In this document: one piece after another, positions 33,481 through 46,214 of the stretch
How positions within the stretch are numbered: position 1 is the stretch's first letter
Layout: each line of letters begins with the position of its first letter
Assembly: GCA_014529385.2 (NCBI GenBank)
Contig: CM043944.1
Span: forward strand, 174,419,240 to 174,483,239
Reading direction: 5' to 3'
DNA: 64,000 nt
From: Adiantum capillus-veneris
Taxonomy: Eukaryota > Streptophyta > Polypodiopsida > Polypodiales > Pteridaceae
Made by a program: the position numbers and the translations under genes
The notes under the pieces: generated by a model
Databases searched by the model: none
What the model saw: only the letters and a program-made list of their open reading frames with translations
What the model was told of the DNA's origin: nothing

Positions 33481-34957
33481 TCATATTAGTACATGTATGT
33501 ATGCATGATTGATCTAGCACTTCTTATGTGAATTTTGGAAAGTGGCTATACATGTAGAGTGATCTCTTTAATTGATCACAATTTGCTACACAAACCCAAT
33601 TCTATGGCATATACTACAAGTTTTGTACTAGTGTTGAGGTTGACTCTAGCATAAGGCATATGTTACTCACATCTGCCTATAAATATATGTGGAAATGATG
33701 CAAGACAAGCTTATTGAATATTGAAATGCCCCTTGGAGTTTTTGGCTATCCAATTGCATCCACATTATGCTCTAGTGTATTTGGTGACTAAGCATACACT
33801 TTAGGGAAATCTTTTCATTAGAATCTTACAACATTTGGGTTTATGGGATTCAAATACTTTGTAAACAACCTGCAATGAATAATTTTTGTCTTGATTGGAA
33901 GCTTATGATATCTCCCCACAGGTGTCGACAAAATATTTCTTAAATGCTTTAGTTAGTATGATAATCTAGAGCCTATTTTTTTTGACATGCATGATGTGAT
34001 GTAGTCATTTTAAATGATGTAATTGCTTTGGTTGCTCTTGAGATGTGAAAGAAGATGTAAGGGTATCTACTCACTAGCTTCTCAAGTTTGTGGGGCAATG
34101 GCATGCAATGATGTGGATGCCAAAGGTATCAAAAGGACATGGCAAAGGTTCTTTATAGTTTGTTGTAGTGCTCTCAAAAGGCCATGGCTTAGTGTATTTT
34201 AACCAACAAAAATTGCAAAATCTTGAGTAGATTTTGAGCTTGCCTTGAAGAAAGCTGTGGAAAGAGAGGGGCATGGCCTCCACTTGAGATGCCCACCCTC
34301 TTCTCGTGCATCTCAAAGGCTCAGACGCTCAATTGACATGTTCTTAGATTCTTTCAAATTTAAAATTTAAAATGATTGGACCCCCCTATTGCCAATGGTT
34401 CAAATTTTGAACTAAAAATTAGAAGAGTTTTAAGTGCGCCGTTATTGTGAACACACTATTTTCTAGATCTTTTGAACCTTCACGGAGGTCTTACAAGAAA
34501 GCATGGAATTGATTGCTTCCATTGGTAAAAGGAAGAACTTGAACGAATGGTATAGAGCCCTCAACGCAGTCCTAACCTAATTGGACTATCCAAATCACGA
34601 GCAGATTATCGCTTCTTCTTGAGGCCAGGTAGCTTAACGATATATTACGAGATCCCTTATGAGCTTGAGGTTGCTTTGTATATTTATTTTGGAGAATTCA
34701 ATACATCCACTGAGTTTGGGGTAAAAAAAAGTGCGCCCCTATTTTCTTGGGTTAGGCAAAATGTTTTTGGCAAGCCTGCATCACCAACCCGCATTGCCAT
34801 TACCACATGCCAATAAATGTGTTTTACTCGAGCAACTCGTGTGCGGTAACCTGTTGAACGAGAGAGAGTAATAAATGAACAGTTCGAGCTCGCTTCGTCC
34901 ACCATAGCCCCGCACTCCTTCCAGGTAGGAATACTCAAACTTACAGCTAACAATACT

Positions 34958-35002
<45 letters not shown>

Positions 35003-36146
35003 GAGACCTGTTTGAAAGTGTGTGTATGTGTGCAGACTTGCTTTAGGTCCCTTTTTTCTTTCTTCTCTCTAGCGAAGTAAGTAAGCGTGATTGTACTTGC
35101 AATTTTTCTATCTAATCATTGTGCTCAATCCTGACATTAATTGGGCGTTCAAAATTGGGAAAGTTTATATCTTTTGAATATATTCGTTTGTGATTTACGT
35201 GAGATTTGTAGCTTGCAGAAATGCCTGTCTGGATGAAGTGTTTGATCAATGAACTGAGACGATATAGAGGAGAGTTAGCAAAATCAAATTGGTTCTCAGA
35301 GCATAAATGCGGTAAATCTTGCAACGGCAAAAGAAAGAGATAGAATTGATGAAAGTATATCTACTCCCTCTATTGTTGTAATGAATCCCATTAGATGAGT
35401 TGCATGTGGCATGTAGACAGATATCTGACACTTAGATATGGGACTGTAAATAATATTATTTTGGTTGGTAGACTCTAGAGGCATTTTTATTCTTGATTTA
35501 TCTTGCATAGGGAGTGCCTCTGATGTGGAAGCACTCTCTCTTCTACCTATTTTCGACCAGTTGGTATTTATGGCCCTGTGGTATTTGGATTTCGATGGAT
35601 GTCAGACTCCCATATATCCAGTGAAATTTTCATTTCTAGAGGTGCTGGCACAGTTTAGAGTACCCAGTTTCATCGAGCAGATGGGTTCTATTTTTGGCAT
35701 TCCTTTTTTGTGTTCATTGCAGCCATTTTGGCATTCTGTGGGGCCATTTTTGCAGAGGATTGTGATCATGAGTAGGCCAAACCAGTGCCACAAATGTCAT
35801 AAGATGGGCTAAGGTTTGAGCATAGAGACAGGTCGGTAACATGACAGTTGGATTGCTTTTCAATCCTTGCATAAGTTCGGCGATGTCAGCATCCAGATTT
35901 CACGCTGTGTTTTATGGGATCCATGTTGGCGAATCTGTACCGGCTGCCACATCATCTTGCAAGTACAATGCCATGTCATCGCTTTTGTGACATTGCAACA
36001 ATGCGATCTATCATGTCAAAATCACACCCAAGGGTAGGTGATAGGCTTAGGAGATAGAGGAGCCGAGAGAGGCTTCGAGTTTTCTATTGGATTTGATTTG
36101 TCACTACATGTTCTCCATGAAATGTTATCAAGACGCATTTCGCAGG
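33481..36146. other. Unassigned DNA upstream of the copia element
   Basis: About 2.6 kb with no gene I can support. It has a GA run at 34,959-35,000 and open frames at 34,619-34,816 and 35,465-35,812 without recognised domains. The latter ends with a CHKCHKMG stretch that resembles half of a zinc knuckle, which is not enough for a call. Confidence 0.4.
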
Positions 36147-36151
36147 TGGAG

Positions 36152-36320
36152 TGTTGGGTCTAAAGGCCCTCTTATAGTCTCTCTTACTCATTTTATTCAT
36201 TCTTTTATATTTGGGTGTGTTCACACCCAAAGGCCGTTTAAATGGTCACAAGTTTGTATCCTTAATAATAAAACATAGGGCTTTTAGTTGTGTGCCCAAG
36301 AAACACAATTGAAATAGTAC

Positions 36321-36355
<35 letters not shown>

Positions 36356-36437
36356 GCAAAACAGCGCTCAGCGCTCGCACTCTCTCTCTCTGCTCGTGTG
36401 GTCTGCTACACCCATCGCCAGCCCCTCTATCACTTTA
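36152..36437 (+). repeat. 5' LTR of the copia element
   Basis: Starts TGTTGGGTCTAAAGG and ends CACTTTA, a mutated form of the 3' copy's CACTTCA. A CT microsatellite near 36,322-36,354 makes it longer than the 3' copy. Confidence 0.9.
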
Positions 36438-36440
36438 AAC

Positions 36441-36452
36441 TGGTATCAAAGC
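36441..36452 (+). promoter_or_regulatory. Primer binding site, initiator tRNA-Met type
   Basis: TGGTATCAAAGC differs by one base from the usual plant copia site TGGTATCAGAGC and lies three bases after the LTR. Confidence 0.85.
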
Positions 36453-37416
36453 AAAGTTCTCTACTTCCGCGCGCATTCCCTCGCGAGAAATCTTCATTTT
36501 CTCTCTCCTGCGTAGTTTTATCTCTCTAAAAACAGCAAGCGCAGGTGTTCTCTCTCTCCTCTTCGAACTCAAGGAAGACAATACCTCGGCCCATAAGTGC
36601 TTATATGCTGAAAACAGGTTATTTCGGGCTGTTTCTCTTGAAAAACAGGTTTTCTCTGTTAATTACAGCAAGCACAAGTGTTATAGGTACATTTGGGACA
36701 TTTTGGGCAACACCAATCCACCCGGAGAATTGGAGATTTTCTCCTATTTGCTGAAATTTTAGTAAATTTTAGCAAATTGTCACTTTAAACTTGGGGGTTT
36801 TGCACATTAGTGCAAGATTATTTAAGTCTACGTCTACAGGTGTAATTACAGGAGAAATTCTCGGGGATTCGAGTTGAGAAATTGAGGGCTTTTGCTGATT
36901 TTTTAGAAATTTCAGCAAATTGTGTAGTAACTTTTGGGGCTTTTGCAAATGTGATGCAATTCTGGACATTTTGTGTCATGTATTGCAATTTGTGGTACAA
37001 TTGAGCAGAGTTTGAGACCTCTCTCACATATACAGGAGGTTTATGTGACAATAAACACATGTATTTACTTGTGGATGCTTCCCATTGAGTCTAAGTATTG
37101 CTGAAAATACATTTTGCAGCAGCTTTTACCTCAGTTGCAGGTTTGAGGTTGTTGCAAATGCACTTTGGTTTTACTGCTCGAGTGGGAGCATTCATGCACA
37201 GGATGTATGTTTCGTGTGTGTGCTGAAATTTCTGTATTTACTACTGAAATTTATCTCTTTTATTGCTGTACACTTTGGATAAAGTGTTTGTAACGCTGTG
37301 TTATGTTTCCTTGCACTTCTATAGGGTTCTCTGAGCCTGTAAGAGGCTAAAATTGCAACTTGCGGCCTGCTGTTATAAAATTACAGCAATGAATTTTTGG
37401 TCTATTTTGCATCGAA

Positions 37417-38202
37417 ATGGCTTCCAATGCATCTACAAGTAGCAGTGAGTCAAAGTCTTTGATGGAAATCAAAAGATTTGATGGCATTGGCTTTGATTTG
37501 TGGAAGGAAAGAATGCAAGGCCTTCTATTCCTTAAAGATTGTGAAGATGCATTGCTCGCAGCAAAACCTGAAAACTTGTCAGATGCAGATTGGGCAAAGC
37601 TGAACAAAAAGACTATTGCTTATATCAAAATGGCCGTGTCAGATGATGTGCTTATTGATATTAAGCGTCTTGACACTGCATATGCTATTTGGCAGAAGTT
37701 GACTAGTACGTATGAGAATAAAACTCCTGTGAATCAAGTTCATCTCATGCGGAAACTTGTAAACATGGAATCGGATGAGGCAAAGCCTGCATGTGAGCAT
37801 TTGAATGCGTTTACAGGTGTTTTGAGTCAACTTCAGGATTCAAGGCTGCAACCATTTGATGACAAGTTGAAAGCTATCTTTCTTTTGATGACTTTGTCCG
37901 ACAGTTCGGAAGCGCTTGTTGTGTCATTGTCAAACAATGCTGCTTTAACCTATGATGGTGTAAGAGACTCCATTCTCAATGAGGAGATTAGGAGGAAAGC
38001 CAGTGGTGAAGACAGTGGCATAACTTATCACGTAAGGGGCAGGTCAGAGAGAAGGAACAATGTAGCTAACAGGGGCAAGAGTAGAAGTAAGAGCAAGGGA
38101 AAATCTCAAGACATAACTTGCTATCAACGTGGACGCAAAGGGCATAAAAGGCCTGATTGCAGATTTTACAAGCAAGAGCTTGAGAGGAAGAAGCAGCAGT
38201 AG
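37417..38202 (+). pseudogene. copia gag
   Basis: 261 codons beginning MASNASTSSSESKSLMEIKR. FDGIGFDLWKERMQGLLF and AIWQKLTSTYENKTPVNQVH are the UBN2-type gag typical of copia elements. The zinc knuckle reads CYQRGRKGHKRPDC, with arginine (CGT) in place of the second cysteine, so RNA binding should be impaired. A TAG ends the frame after ELERKKQQ, but coding resemblance continues in the same frame into the protease. Gag would assemble the particle. Confidence 0.85.
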
Positions 38203-39810
38203 GGTAAGAAGAAGAAGGATGTAAAAGATGCTAAAGGTGATGATGACACCTCCTCTTCTTCCAAGGATGTTGGCAAGGCAAATGTGGCCTCCAGTGTAGT
38301 CATAGAGGAAATTGTTGATGTGGACGAAGCACTTGTCGTAGCTTCGAGTGTCTTTGACGATGTTGTGGCTATGGCAAGTGATATGTATATCATGAAGCCA
38401 GATCTTATTGACGCTTTGCTTTCAACACATGATGGGCTGTCCCAGTCTTGGATAGTAGACAGTGGTGCCTCATTTCATGTAACTCCTTCTTTGGAGTCTT
38501 TTGCCACATACACTGCAGGTAACTTGGGTAAAAGTTTACTTGGGTAATAACTATGCATGTGACATTGAGGGTGTTGACACCATTCACTTGGCTTTGGAAA
38601 ATCGTCAAGAACTTGTTTTGCATGATGTTAGGTATGTGCCTGGCATTAAGAAGAGTCTGCTATCAGTTGGGCAACTGGATGTAAAGGGCTACTTCACTAC
38701 TTTTGGTGGTGGCTCTTGGAAAATACAAAAGGGTTCTATGTTGATTGTGAAGGGCAGCAAAAGGGGAACTTTATACTATTTGCATTGCAAGGCCTTACCT
38801 AGCAAGTTTGTTGCTATGGCTGAAGATCATTGTCCAATGGAACTTTGGCATAAGAGACTTGGCCATATGAGTGAGAAAGGACTACAGGTTCTCTCCTCTC
38901 TTGGGAGATTTGATGTAAAAGGTCCTTGCCTTGAATTTTGTAAAGATTGTATCTATGGTAAACAAGTGAAGTTCTCTTATTCGTCTGGTGTCTCTAAAAA
39001 GTTGCATGCTCTTGATTTAGTACATTCAGATGTTTGCACTATGCTTGTGAGCTCACATGGTGGTGCATGCTATTTTGTATCTTTCATTGATGATTTCAGT
39101 AGAAAGACTTGGGTGTATGTACTTAAAAACAAGAGTGATGTTTTTGACGCTTTTGAAAGATTTCATCACACAAAAGGGTCTCAAGTGAAAGGCCATAAGA
39201 ACAGATAATGGGGGAGAGCATGTATCACGTGAATTTAATGGTTTTTGTGAGATGCATGGTATTAAAAGGGAGTTAACAGCCCCTTATAATCCATCATCTA
39301 ATGGTGTGGCTGAGAGATATAACCGCACAATTTGTGAGAGGATACGTTGCATGTTGCCCACAGCTAATCTTCCGCAAGAATTTTGGGGAGAGGCTTTGAA
39401 AATTGCAGTTCATGTATGCAACCGTTCTCCAAATCGTGCTTTGGACAATGGCATCCCCGAAGAGGTTTGGTCTGGCAAACTTGCTTCATACGACCATTTG
39501 CGTGTTTTTGGTTGCGAGGCATTTGTACATGTGCCTGTAGATCAGAGGACTAAGCTAGACATGAAATCCATCAGAGGCATCTTCATGGGTTATGGAGATG
39601 AGGGTGAGATGGGTTACAGAGTATGGCTACCTGATTACAGGAAGGTTGTACGCAGCCGAGATGTAGTATTTCATGAGGCTAAATTGCTCCAAAATGCTAC
39701 ACATGTAGACCATGATAAAAAGAGGGTCGAATTTCATAATGACCAGCCAGCCATAAGGCCTTCCTTGGTTGAAAATATGGTGCCTATTGGTGCTGAAAAT
39801 GAGCAGTAAC
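38203..39810 (+). pseudogene. copia protease and integrase
   Basis: QSWIVDSGASFHVTPS has the aspartic protease D-S-G-A. After a frameshift near 38,530 the GAG-pre-integrase domain reads ELWHKRLGHMSEKGL ... CKDCIYGKQ (His/Cys zinc site). The integrase core shows LVHSDVC, FIDDFSRKTWVY, then after another frameshift near 39,200 DNGGEH and SSNGVAERYNRT with the catalytic Glu. It continues VFGCEAFVHVPVDQRTKLD. The catalytic residues themselves are present; the frame is not. Confidence 0.85.
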
Positions 39811-40199
39811 CATTTGTGCAACAGCTAGAAGAGAATGGACAACAAATAGATGCACAAAATGGGGTAGAACACAATGACCAGCAGGCTGAAAATGATTTAC
39901 AGCATGGTATAAATGCTGAAAATCAGCCGCTAAATGATAACAGAATCATTCCTGAGGATGTAGACCTTTTACCGGTAAATGTAGATCATTGGGTGAGGAG
40001 ATCTACACGTCAGAGACGTCAACCAGAGAGGTTTCAGCCATCTTTGGATTGTGTTTTGTTGACTGATGAGGGAGAGCCTCTTACATACAAAGAGGCCTAG
40101 TCTTGTGACGACAAAAGTAAGTGGAGAAATCTGAGATGCAATCATTGTATGCAAATAATACATGGGAGCTTGTGCATTTGCCCAAAGGTAGGAAAGCTA

Positions 40200-41746
40200 T
40201 TCCTAACAAGTGTGTTTATAAGATCAAATGTGTTGATGACAAATCCAAATACAAAGCGCGTTTAGTTGCCAAGGGTTATGCATAGAAGGAAGGCATTGAC
40301 TTCCAGGAAATCTTCTCACCTGTAGTGAAGATGTCTACTCTCCGTGTGTTGTTTGCTCTATGTGCTATCTGATAAAATGTGTTGATGACAAACCCAAATA
40401 CAAAGCGCGTTTAGTTGCCAAGGGTTATGCACAAAAGGAAGGCATTGACTTCCAGGAAATCTTCTCACCTGTAGTGAAGATGTCTACTCTCCGTGTGTTG
40501 TTTGCTCTATGTGCTATCTTGGATTTGGAGCTTGATCAAATGGATGTGATCAGTGCTTTCTTACATGGTGACTTGGATGAGGAGATGTATATGCTGCAGC
40601 CTGGGGGCTTTGTCATTCAGGGAAAAAAGAGCATTTGGTATGCAAACTAAAACGTAGCTTGTATGAGCTGAAACAAGCTCCTATACAGTGGTACAAAAAG
40701 TTTGATACTTTTATGCTCAATCATGGTTTCAAACGCAGTCAAGCAGATCACTGTCTTTACACTAAAAAGGCTCTTGATGGTAGTCTTATTGTGCTGACAT
40801 GTTGATTGCTGGCAAGCATAAGGAGACTTTGAATGCTTTGAAAAAGGAGCTGAATTTAGCTTTCTCGATGAAAGATTTGGGTGCAGCTGAACATATTTTG
40901 GGTATGCGTATTAGGAGGGATAGAAAGAAGCGTCTTTTATTCCTTTCTCAAGACAAGTACATCAAGAAAGTACTTGAGAGATTTAATATGGTTGATGCTA
41001 AGCCTCTTGGTGTGCCCTTACCTACGCACACAAAGCTTAGCAAGCTAGATTGCCCAAAAGATGATATAGCTGCTCATGCTATGAAAGGCATTCCTTATGC
41101 TTCAGCTTGTGGTTCATTGATGTATGCCATGGTTGCTACACGACCAGACATTGCTTATGCAGTGGGAGTTATTAGCAGGTTCATGTCTAATCGTGGCAAA
41201 CCACATTGGGAGGCAGTGAAGAGCATATTCAGGTACTTAAAAGGTACACTGGACACATGTATATGTTATGGCAAGGGTACACTATCATTGCGGGGATTCT
41301 GTGATTCGGACATGGCAGGTGATCTTGACACTAGAAAGTCTACCGGTGGGTATGTATTCATACTTGCTGGAGGTGCTATTTCATGGTGCTCAAGGTTACA
41401 GAAGATTGTGGCATTGAGCACTATAGAGGCTGAAAATATTTCAGCCACAGAGGCTACTAAGGAAGCTATTTGGCTTGGCAGGTTGGTCAGAGACTTTGGT
41501 CTTCCTGCATATGCTCCAATGCTTGGTTGTGATAGTCAGAGTGCTGTATGCCTGGCTAAGAATGCCATGTTCCATGCTCGTACCAAACACATTGATGTGC
41601 GGTACCATTTTATACGACAGGTATTGGATGATGGCCTTGTCACACTGACAAAGGTCAAGACACAGGATAACCCTGCAGATGTTCTCACGAAGTGTCTTGC
41701 TAAGACACAACATCAGCATTGCTTACACTTAGCGGGAGTTACTTAA
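40200..41746 (+). pseudogene. copia reverse transcriptase and RNase H, active site deleted
   Basis: KARLVAKGYAQKEGIDFQEI starts the RT domain and appears twice because of a 149-bp tandem duplication. LDQMDVISAFLHGDLDEEMY is intact. Where LYVDDMLIAG is expected the DNA runs straight from the LIVL codons into C-ATG at 40,790-40,801, about ten bases short, which removes Y-V-D and shifts the frame. The remainder is open for 315 codons: KDLGAAEHILGMRI, YASACGSLMYAMVATRPDIA, and RNase H with GFCDSDMAGDLDTRKSTGGY and HARTKHIDVRYHFIR. Confidence 0.88.
40226..40519 (+). repeat. 149-bp tandem duplication in copia RT
   Basis: AAATGTGTTGATGACAAA at 40,226 recurs at 40,375 and the next 140 bases are nearly identical. 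One copy has a TAG where the other has CAA. 149 is not divisible by three. Confidence 0.93.
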
Positions 41747-41767
41747 AGGTACCTTCAAGTGGGAGGT

Positions 41768-42030
41768 TGTTGGGTCTAAAGGCCCTCTTATAGCCTCTCT
41801 TACTCATTTTATTCATTCTTTTATACTTGGGTGTGTTCACACCCAAAGGCCATTTAAATAGTCACAAGTTTGTACCCTTAATAATAAAACATAGGGCTTT
41901 TAGTTGTGTGCCCAAGAAACACAATTGAAATCGTACGCTCTCTCTCCGTCTCTCTCTGCAACAGCGCTCACACTCTCTCTCTCTCTCCTCGTGTAGTTTG
42001 CTACACCCATCGCCAGCCCCTCTCACTTCA
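41768..42030 (+). repeat. 3' LTR of the copia element with preceding polypurine tract
   Basis: AAGTGGGAGGT abuts the LTR start TGTTGGGTC. The LTR ends CACTTCA and is followed by the target duplicate TGGAG. Confidence 0.92.
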
Positions 42031-42035
42031 TGGAG

Positions 42036-43419
42036 ATCTCCCAAGGCAGAGGGATGAGTTTTGCACATTAATATGTTCCTCATACTGTACTCAGATATGG
42101 TCCTATATACCTCAGCCCGGAGGGGCCGCCTATGCTACATTACATATTACAAACAAATTTCATGATCATAGTTGAACAACCTTTGTCACTAGGAGGTGTA
42201 CTTTTTCTATTGTCTTCTCTGAATATGTATTACATATTTTTATTTGTTTTATTTTTGCTTGTTTTTCCCAAAACCCTTGAATAGGTGCAAGTGGACATTG
42301 CATGGCCAATGTGAAACAGTTGCAGCCAAACGGGTTTCTCACATCCAGAATCTAGGTCGATCAGCTGGTGGCTGGGTGGGCCAATTAGCACTAAATTCTG
42401 ATGAGTATGGAAGCATGTGTGCGCCTAAATGGAATTTTGGCCACGCGGCAAGTCTCTGACAACTCTATAAGTTGGGAGGGTTTAGGGAACTGAACCATAA
42501 GAGTCATAGTGAATACATATTTTAGTCTTGTGAGTGATTTTTTTGGCTCACAGCTTTAATGCAAAGCTTGCCTTCTCCTTTGTCTCATGTAGTGTGATGA
42601 TTCTGCTCTCGTAATCTTTCTCCCCCTTACACATATGGTAATGCCCCACTAGTTGGGTTCCACAGATGGCTATGTACAACCTTGTGGGTTTTATGCGTAT
42701 CTGCCAAGGCAAGAGCCTTCTAAATGGGAACCGGATTAGCTAATTGCTAATCCCGCATAGGTATGCAAAGTTCTATTGCGACAAATTGCGAAATAGGAGA
42801 GTTTTCTTGCGTGAAAACTTGTCCAAATGAAAGGGGAAGTCCCATTGCATGCGAGAGCTCTTGAAACACTCATAGATGTGTTTGCTATGCTCAAAACAAT
42901 CCAAAACAGAGAGTTTCAGCTTGCTGCATTTATTTTCAGATTTAGGATTTCACACCTTAACTGCACGATAACACCTGGGAAGCTTTGGGAAGCCTTGGGG
43001 TGCTTATACGAGAGTTTTGGCACTTGCCAATGACCTAAACAGGAAATTATAGTACATTGAAATTTACCTACAGCTCATTGGAAAACTTCTAGAAAGGAAA
43101 TCTGTCCTAGACTTGTACTTTTGGCCTATAGAGATTTTGGTGTGGTTATGTTGCTGAAATTGGGTCAAAATCTTACAATTTCAGTCCTTGACAGGTTTGG
43201 ATAGCTTGGTGGGAGTTTGTTCTAAGTGTCCGGATCGTTTGTTTTCAATTGAATAAATAAATATTGAAAGGAGCGCCAGTCTTTGGGGCCTACAGAGTGT
43301 AGTCTTTGTATGCGTAGCGACATTCTAGTTGCTGGACGTATGTGTGTTCTCTCTCTTCTCAATCTTCTATGTGAAAATTGAATTAGTACTGGCCTCTATT
43401 GCATACAGGCCGGTTTCAA
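42036..43419. other. Unassigned DNA between copia and inverted-repeat element
   Basis: About 1.4 kb without a supported gene. Open frames at 42,244-42,459 and 42,827-43,033 have no recognised domain. Confidence 0.45.
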
Positions 43420-43594
43420 CCATAGTTACCTAGAACGGGAAATCGGAACGCAAAACGGGGAACGACAACGGGCGCGAAATGCCACTCCCTGTTATGGATA
43501 CTCTTGTCTGAAACATGGAACGGGGATTCGGAACGGGAAATTGGAATGCAAACGGGGAACGGAGACCTGAAAATTGCATTCCGTGTAACTATGG
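43420..43594. mobile_element. Short inverted-repeat (MITE-like) element 1
   Basis: CCATAGTTAC at 43,420-43,429 is the exact reverse complement of GTAACTATGG at 43,585-43,594, and TTTCAA flanks both sides (43,414-43,419 and 43,595-43,600). The 175-bp interior is rich in GGAACGGG, AACGGGGAACG and GGAATGC words and has no ORF. Related words occur in the element at 47,769-47,912. Confidence 0.7.
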
Positions 43595-43600
43595 TTTCAA

Positions 43601-44317
43601 CCTCTTCTATCTTGGGTGCATTGATTGAGTGTCTTCAAAGGCAGCTCAGGGTGTCATGGACCATGATTGTCTTTCCCTTTTGGTGGCTTGCCAGATTGAG
43701 GATGCTACGGAGAGAGGTTGGTATTGTCAAAGATACAATCATTGTAGTATCTTCCCTTAGAGGAGGATACACCTCCTTTAGACACTTTGGAGTTCTTATG
43801 GGCTGGATGTAGGTCATATTCCAGGGTCCAGGCATTGTACAAGGGAGTCTGTTTCCCTTGGAGTGCACGAGCTCCATTAGAACGAGCTGCTCTTCTATGG
43901 AGTGCATAGAGTCAGCCTAATACCTATCCACTCTTTGGGTATGCTGTCTTGGTGGGCCAGCTGCTGGTCAGTCTGGGGAGTGCCTTTGAGGAGGAGGTTT
44001 TTATTGCTTGGAGGTTGCCGATCGTTCCGGGCAGATTTATGTAGCACCATTTTGCACTCTTTCTCCTCAGTACCTTTGGATGTATCTAGATAATGGCTAT
44101 GACTGTGGTTTGTAGTTGACAATTCGATTTATGTAATGAAACGGGTGGAAGCCTAGTAAAAATGTACTTACAGAGCAAAGAGATGTCCGATTTTTATTCA
44201 TATATATACATATATATGCGTGTGTATATTTTTATTTGTATATATATGTGTAAATATTTATTTATTTCTGTATATGTAGAGAGAGAGGAGAAGAAGACGA
44301 GGAAGAGGATTTTGAAC
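43601..44317. other. Unassigned DNA with TA-rich tract
   Basis: No gene supported. A TATATA/TGTG tract lies at about 44,200-44,280, followed by purine-rich GAGAGAGGAGAAGAAG sequence. Confidence 0.4.
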
Positions 44318-44427
44318 GTCATAGGAAACTATCCTAAGAGACCTTAAAAATCTATCCGACAAGGAGAGTTGAACTCAAGACTTATTATTCAAGAGGGAAA
44401 CGGCATAACCAATCTACCACACTTGAG
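44318..44427 (-). mobile_element. tRNA-like SINE, copy A
   Basis: On the reverse strand it reads AAGTGTGGTAGATTGGTTATGCC-like with C-to-T differences, then an internal stem, then the GAGTTCAACTC B-box-like word. It matches copy B along 110 bases, including GTCATAGGAAACTATCC at the far end. Confidence 0.6.
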
Positions 44428-44460
44428 AGAGAAGAAGAAGAAGAAGAAGATTGTTTTAAT

Positions 44461-44570
44461 GTCATAGGAAACTATCCCAAGAGACCTTAAAGATCTATCT
44501 GACGAGGAGAGTTGAACTCAAGACCTCTTATTCAAGAGGGAAATGGCATAACCAATCTACCACACTTGGG
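44461..44570 (-). mobile_element. tRNA-like SINE, copy B
   Basis: The reverse strand has an A-box-like TGGTAGATTGGTTA (44,562-44,549), an anticodon-like stem CCTCT/AGAGG around TGAATA, and a B-box-like TTGAGTTCAACTC (44,523-44,509), spaced as in a tRNA. About 40 bases of non-tRNA tail follow. Stem pairing is too poor for a working tRNA, so a tRNA-derived SINE is the better call. Period to copy A is 143 bases. Confidence 0.65.
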
Positions 44571-44609
44571 TGATAGAAAGGTTGTACCATTTTCCTCTTT
44601 TTATTAGCG

Positions 44610-44633
44610 CCCCCCCCCCCCCCCCCCCCCCCC
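44610..44633. repeat. Run of 24 C
   Basis: Uninterrupted C homopolymer between the SINE pair and the 3' end of the LINE. Confidence 0.95.
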
Positions 44634-46214
44634 TCTTTTTGTATATCTGCTTTGATTAATTTACAAGTGGGAAACCTCAAAGCGAGGAAAACCCACGAAA
44701 AGAAAGGGATACAAAAGACAGAGCACTATGAGGCTCCAAATGCTAGAAACAGTCAAAGTAAATCCTGTAGGCATCAAGAGTGATGTCTCCAGCTTCATAG
44801 GCAAAATGCAACGCTTGACCAAGAGATAATTGAAATAGGGAAAGGGGTCAACAAAAGTGCCCTGGAACATTAAGGAGTTCCTATGATGCCAGATGGCCCA
44901 CATAGTCCAAAATCTGACCCAGGTAAGAAGACCACAAATTGAGATTGTGGTGACCGAAGCACCCCAAAAAGCCAAAATCGTCTGTGAAAAGAGCCGGAAG
45001 GAAAACGTAGACGAAGGGCAGTCGACACTTGCGGAATGAAGGCTCTAGAGTGATGACAAGACCACAGCAAGTGTGGCACGGTCTCCTCAGCTTCAAGGCA
45101 TCTGAGGCAGCGGGAAGGCGCAATATGTCGAGCATGCAACACACCGCCAACAGGTAGAGCTCCCACCAAGCACCGCCACAAGAAAACACGTTCCTTCAAA
45201 GGCAGATGACTCTGCCAAATGCGAGACAATGCATGTTGCCACCACAAGGATGACTCGAAAAGCGACCACAGCTGATTACCCCGATGCACAATCCATACAT
45301 CAGACTGAAGAATGGCATAGACACTGGCAGCTGAGATGCAGTCCAATCTAGTAGTAGCCATATTCCAGTCAGAGAAGCGAGAGTCTTCATCCAGAGGAGG
45401 AATGGGCGAATGAGCAGCAAGCATGTTTTGAATCTCCTGCCAGAGAGGAGAATAGTGAAGGCCCAACCGAAAGCGGGAGACGGCATCAGCGAAAGAAAGA
45501 ACATAACCCGAGTCATCAACCACCTGATGCACCCGACAGATTCCTTTTTGGGAAAGAAAATACGCTTGGCGAGGAGACCGTTGAACCAAAGTTGAAGCAA
45601 AAACCCTGCTCCAATGCAGACTCTCCAAGCGAAAAGAGTTACCCCCAGAGGATTGTCGACCATCCCAAGCCAAGTGTGAAGTGACAACCTTCCAATCAAC
45701 AATTAGAGAAGAAGTAAAGGGACATCCAGGAATGTGTCCTTCAAGCTTCCCAAAAACAACATCCCAATAAGGCGGTTGCCAATGACCAAAAGAAGGGGTG
45801 ACAATGTGCGCACATAAATGTGTGACCATGAGAGCCCAGATTGCTGCTGCTCCACCAAAACTGGCAACAACATAGCTTTCCGAGCCAGAAGATGACGTCC
45901 CAGGTCCAAAATATTCAACCCTCCAAGCCGCTTGGGAGAACACAGCTTATCCATAGATAGAAGCCGAATTCCCTTCTTGGTAGACGAGGTCTGCCAAAAA
46001 TGTTCTAAAATATTGGACATGAGAGACTGCAAGCACAATCAAGGCCAGGATAACAAAGGCAAGTAAAACTGTACATAAGCCACAAGGATGCATTGGACAA
46101 TCCTGAGACACACATGAAGTGGCCACGTGGACAATTTCCAATAATTCAGCTTGGAATGTAGATGTTGAAGCACCCAATCCGTTTTCTTCATAGCCAATAC
46201 ATTCCAACCCAGTG

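Larger units (their letters stand above)
36152..42030 (+). mobile_element. Complete-ended Ty1/copia retrotransposon, defective
   Basis: LTRs at 36,152-36,437 and 41,768-42,030 flank gag, protease, integrase, RT and RNase H in the copia order. The target duplication TGGAG is perfect (36,147-36,151 and 42,031-42,035). The primer binding site TGGTATCAAAGC (36,441-36,452) fits initiator tRNA-Met. The coding frame is broken by a stop at 38,202, frameshifts near 38,530 and 39,200, a stop at 40,100, a 149-bp duplication and a deletion of the RT active site. LTRs differ at several places, so it is not a fresh insertion. The total length of 5.9 kb is normal. Confidence 0.93.

Noticed and set aside
42827-43033. 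Possible thiolase exon 1 (contains an HL near basic residues)
   Set aside because: Spacing of Arg to His-Leu does not fit R-x6-H-L and no splice donor in phase was evident.
44318-44570. Functional tRNA genes
   Set aside because: Acceptor stem does not pair and the anticodon loop is short; the non-tRNA tail is repeated with it.
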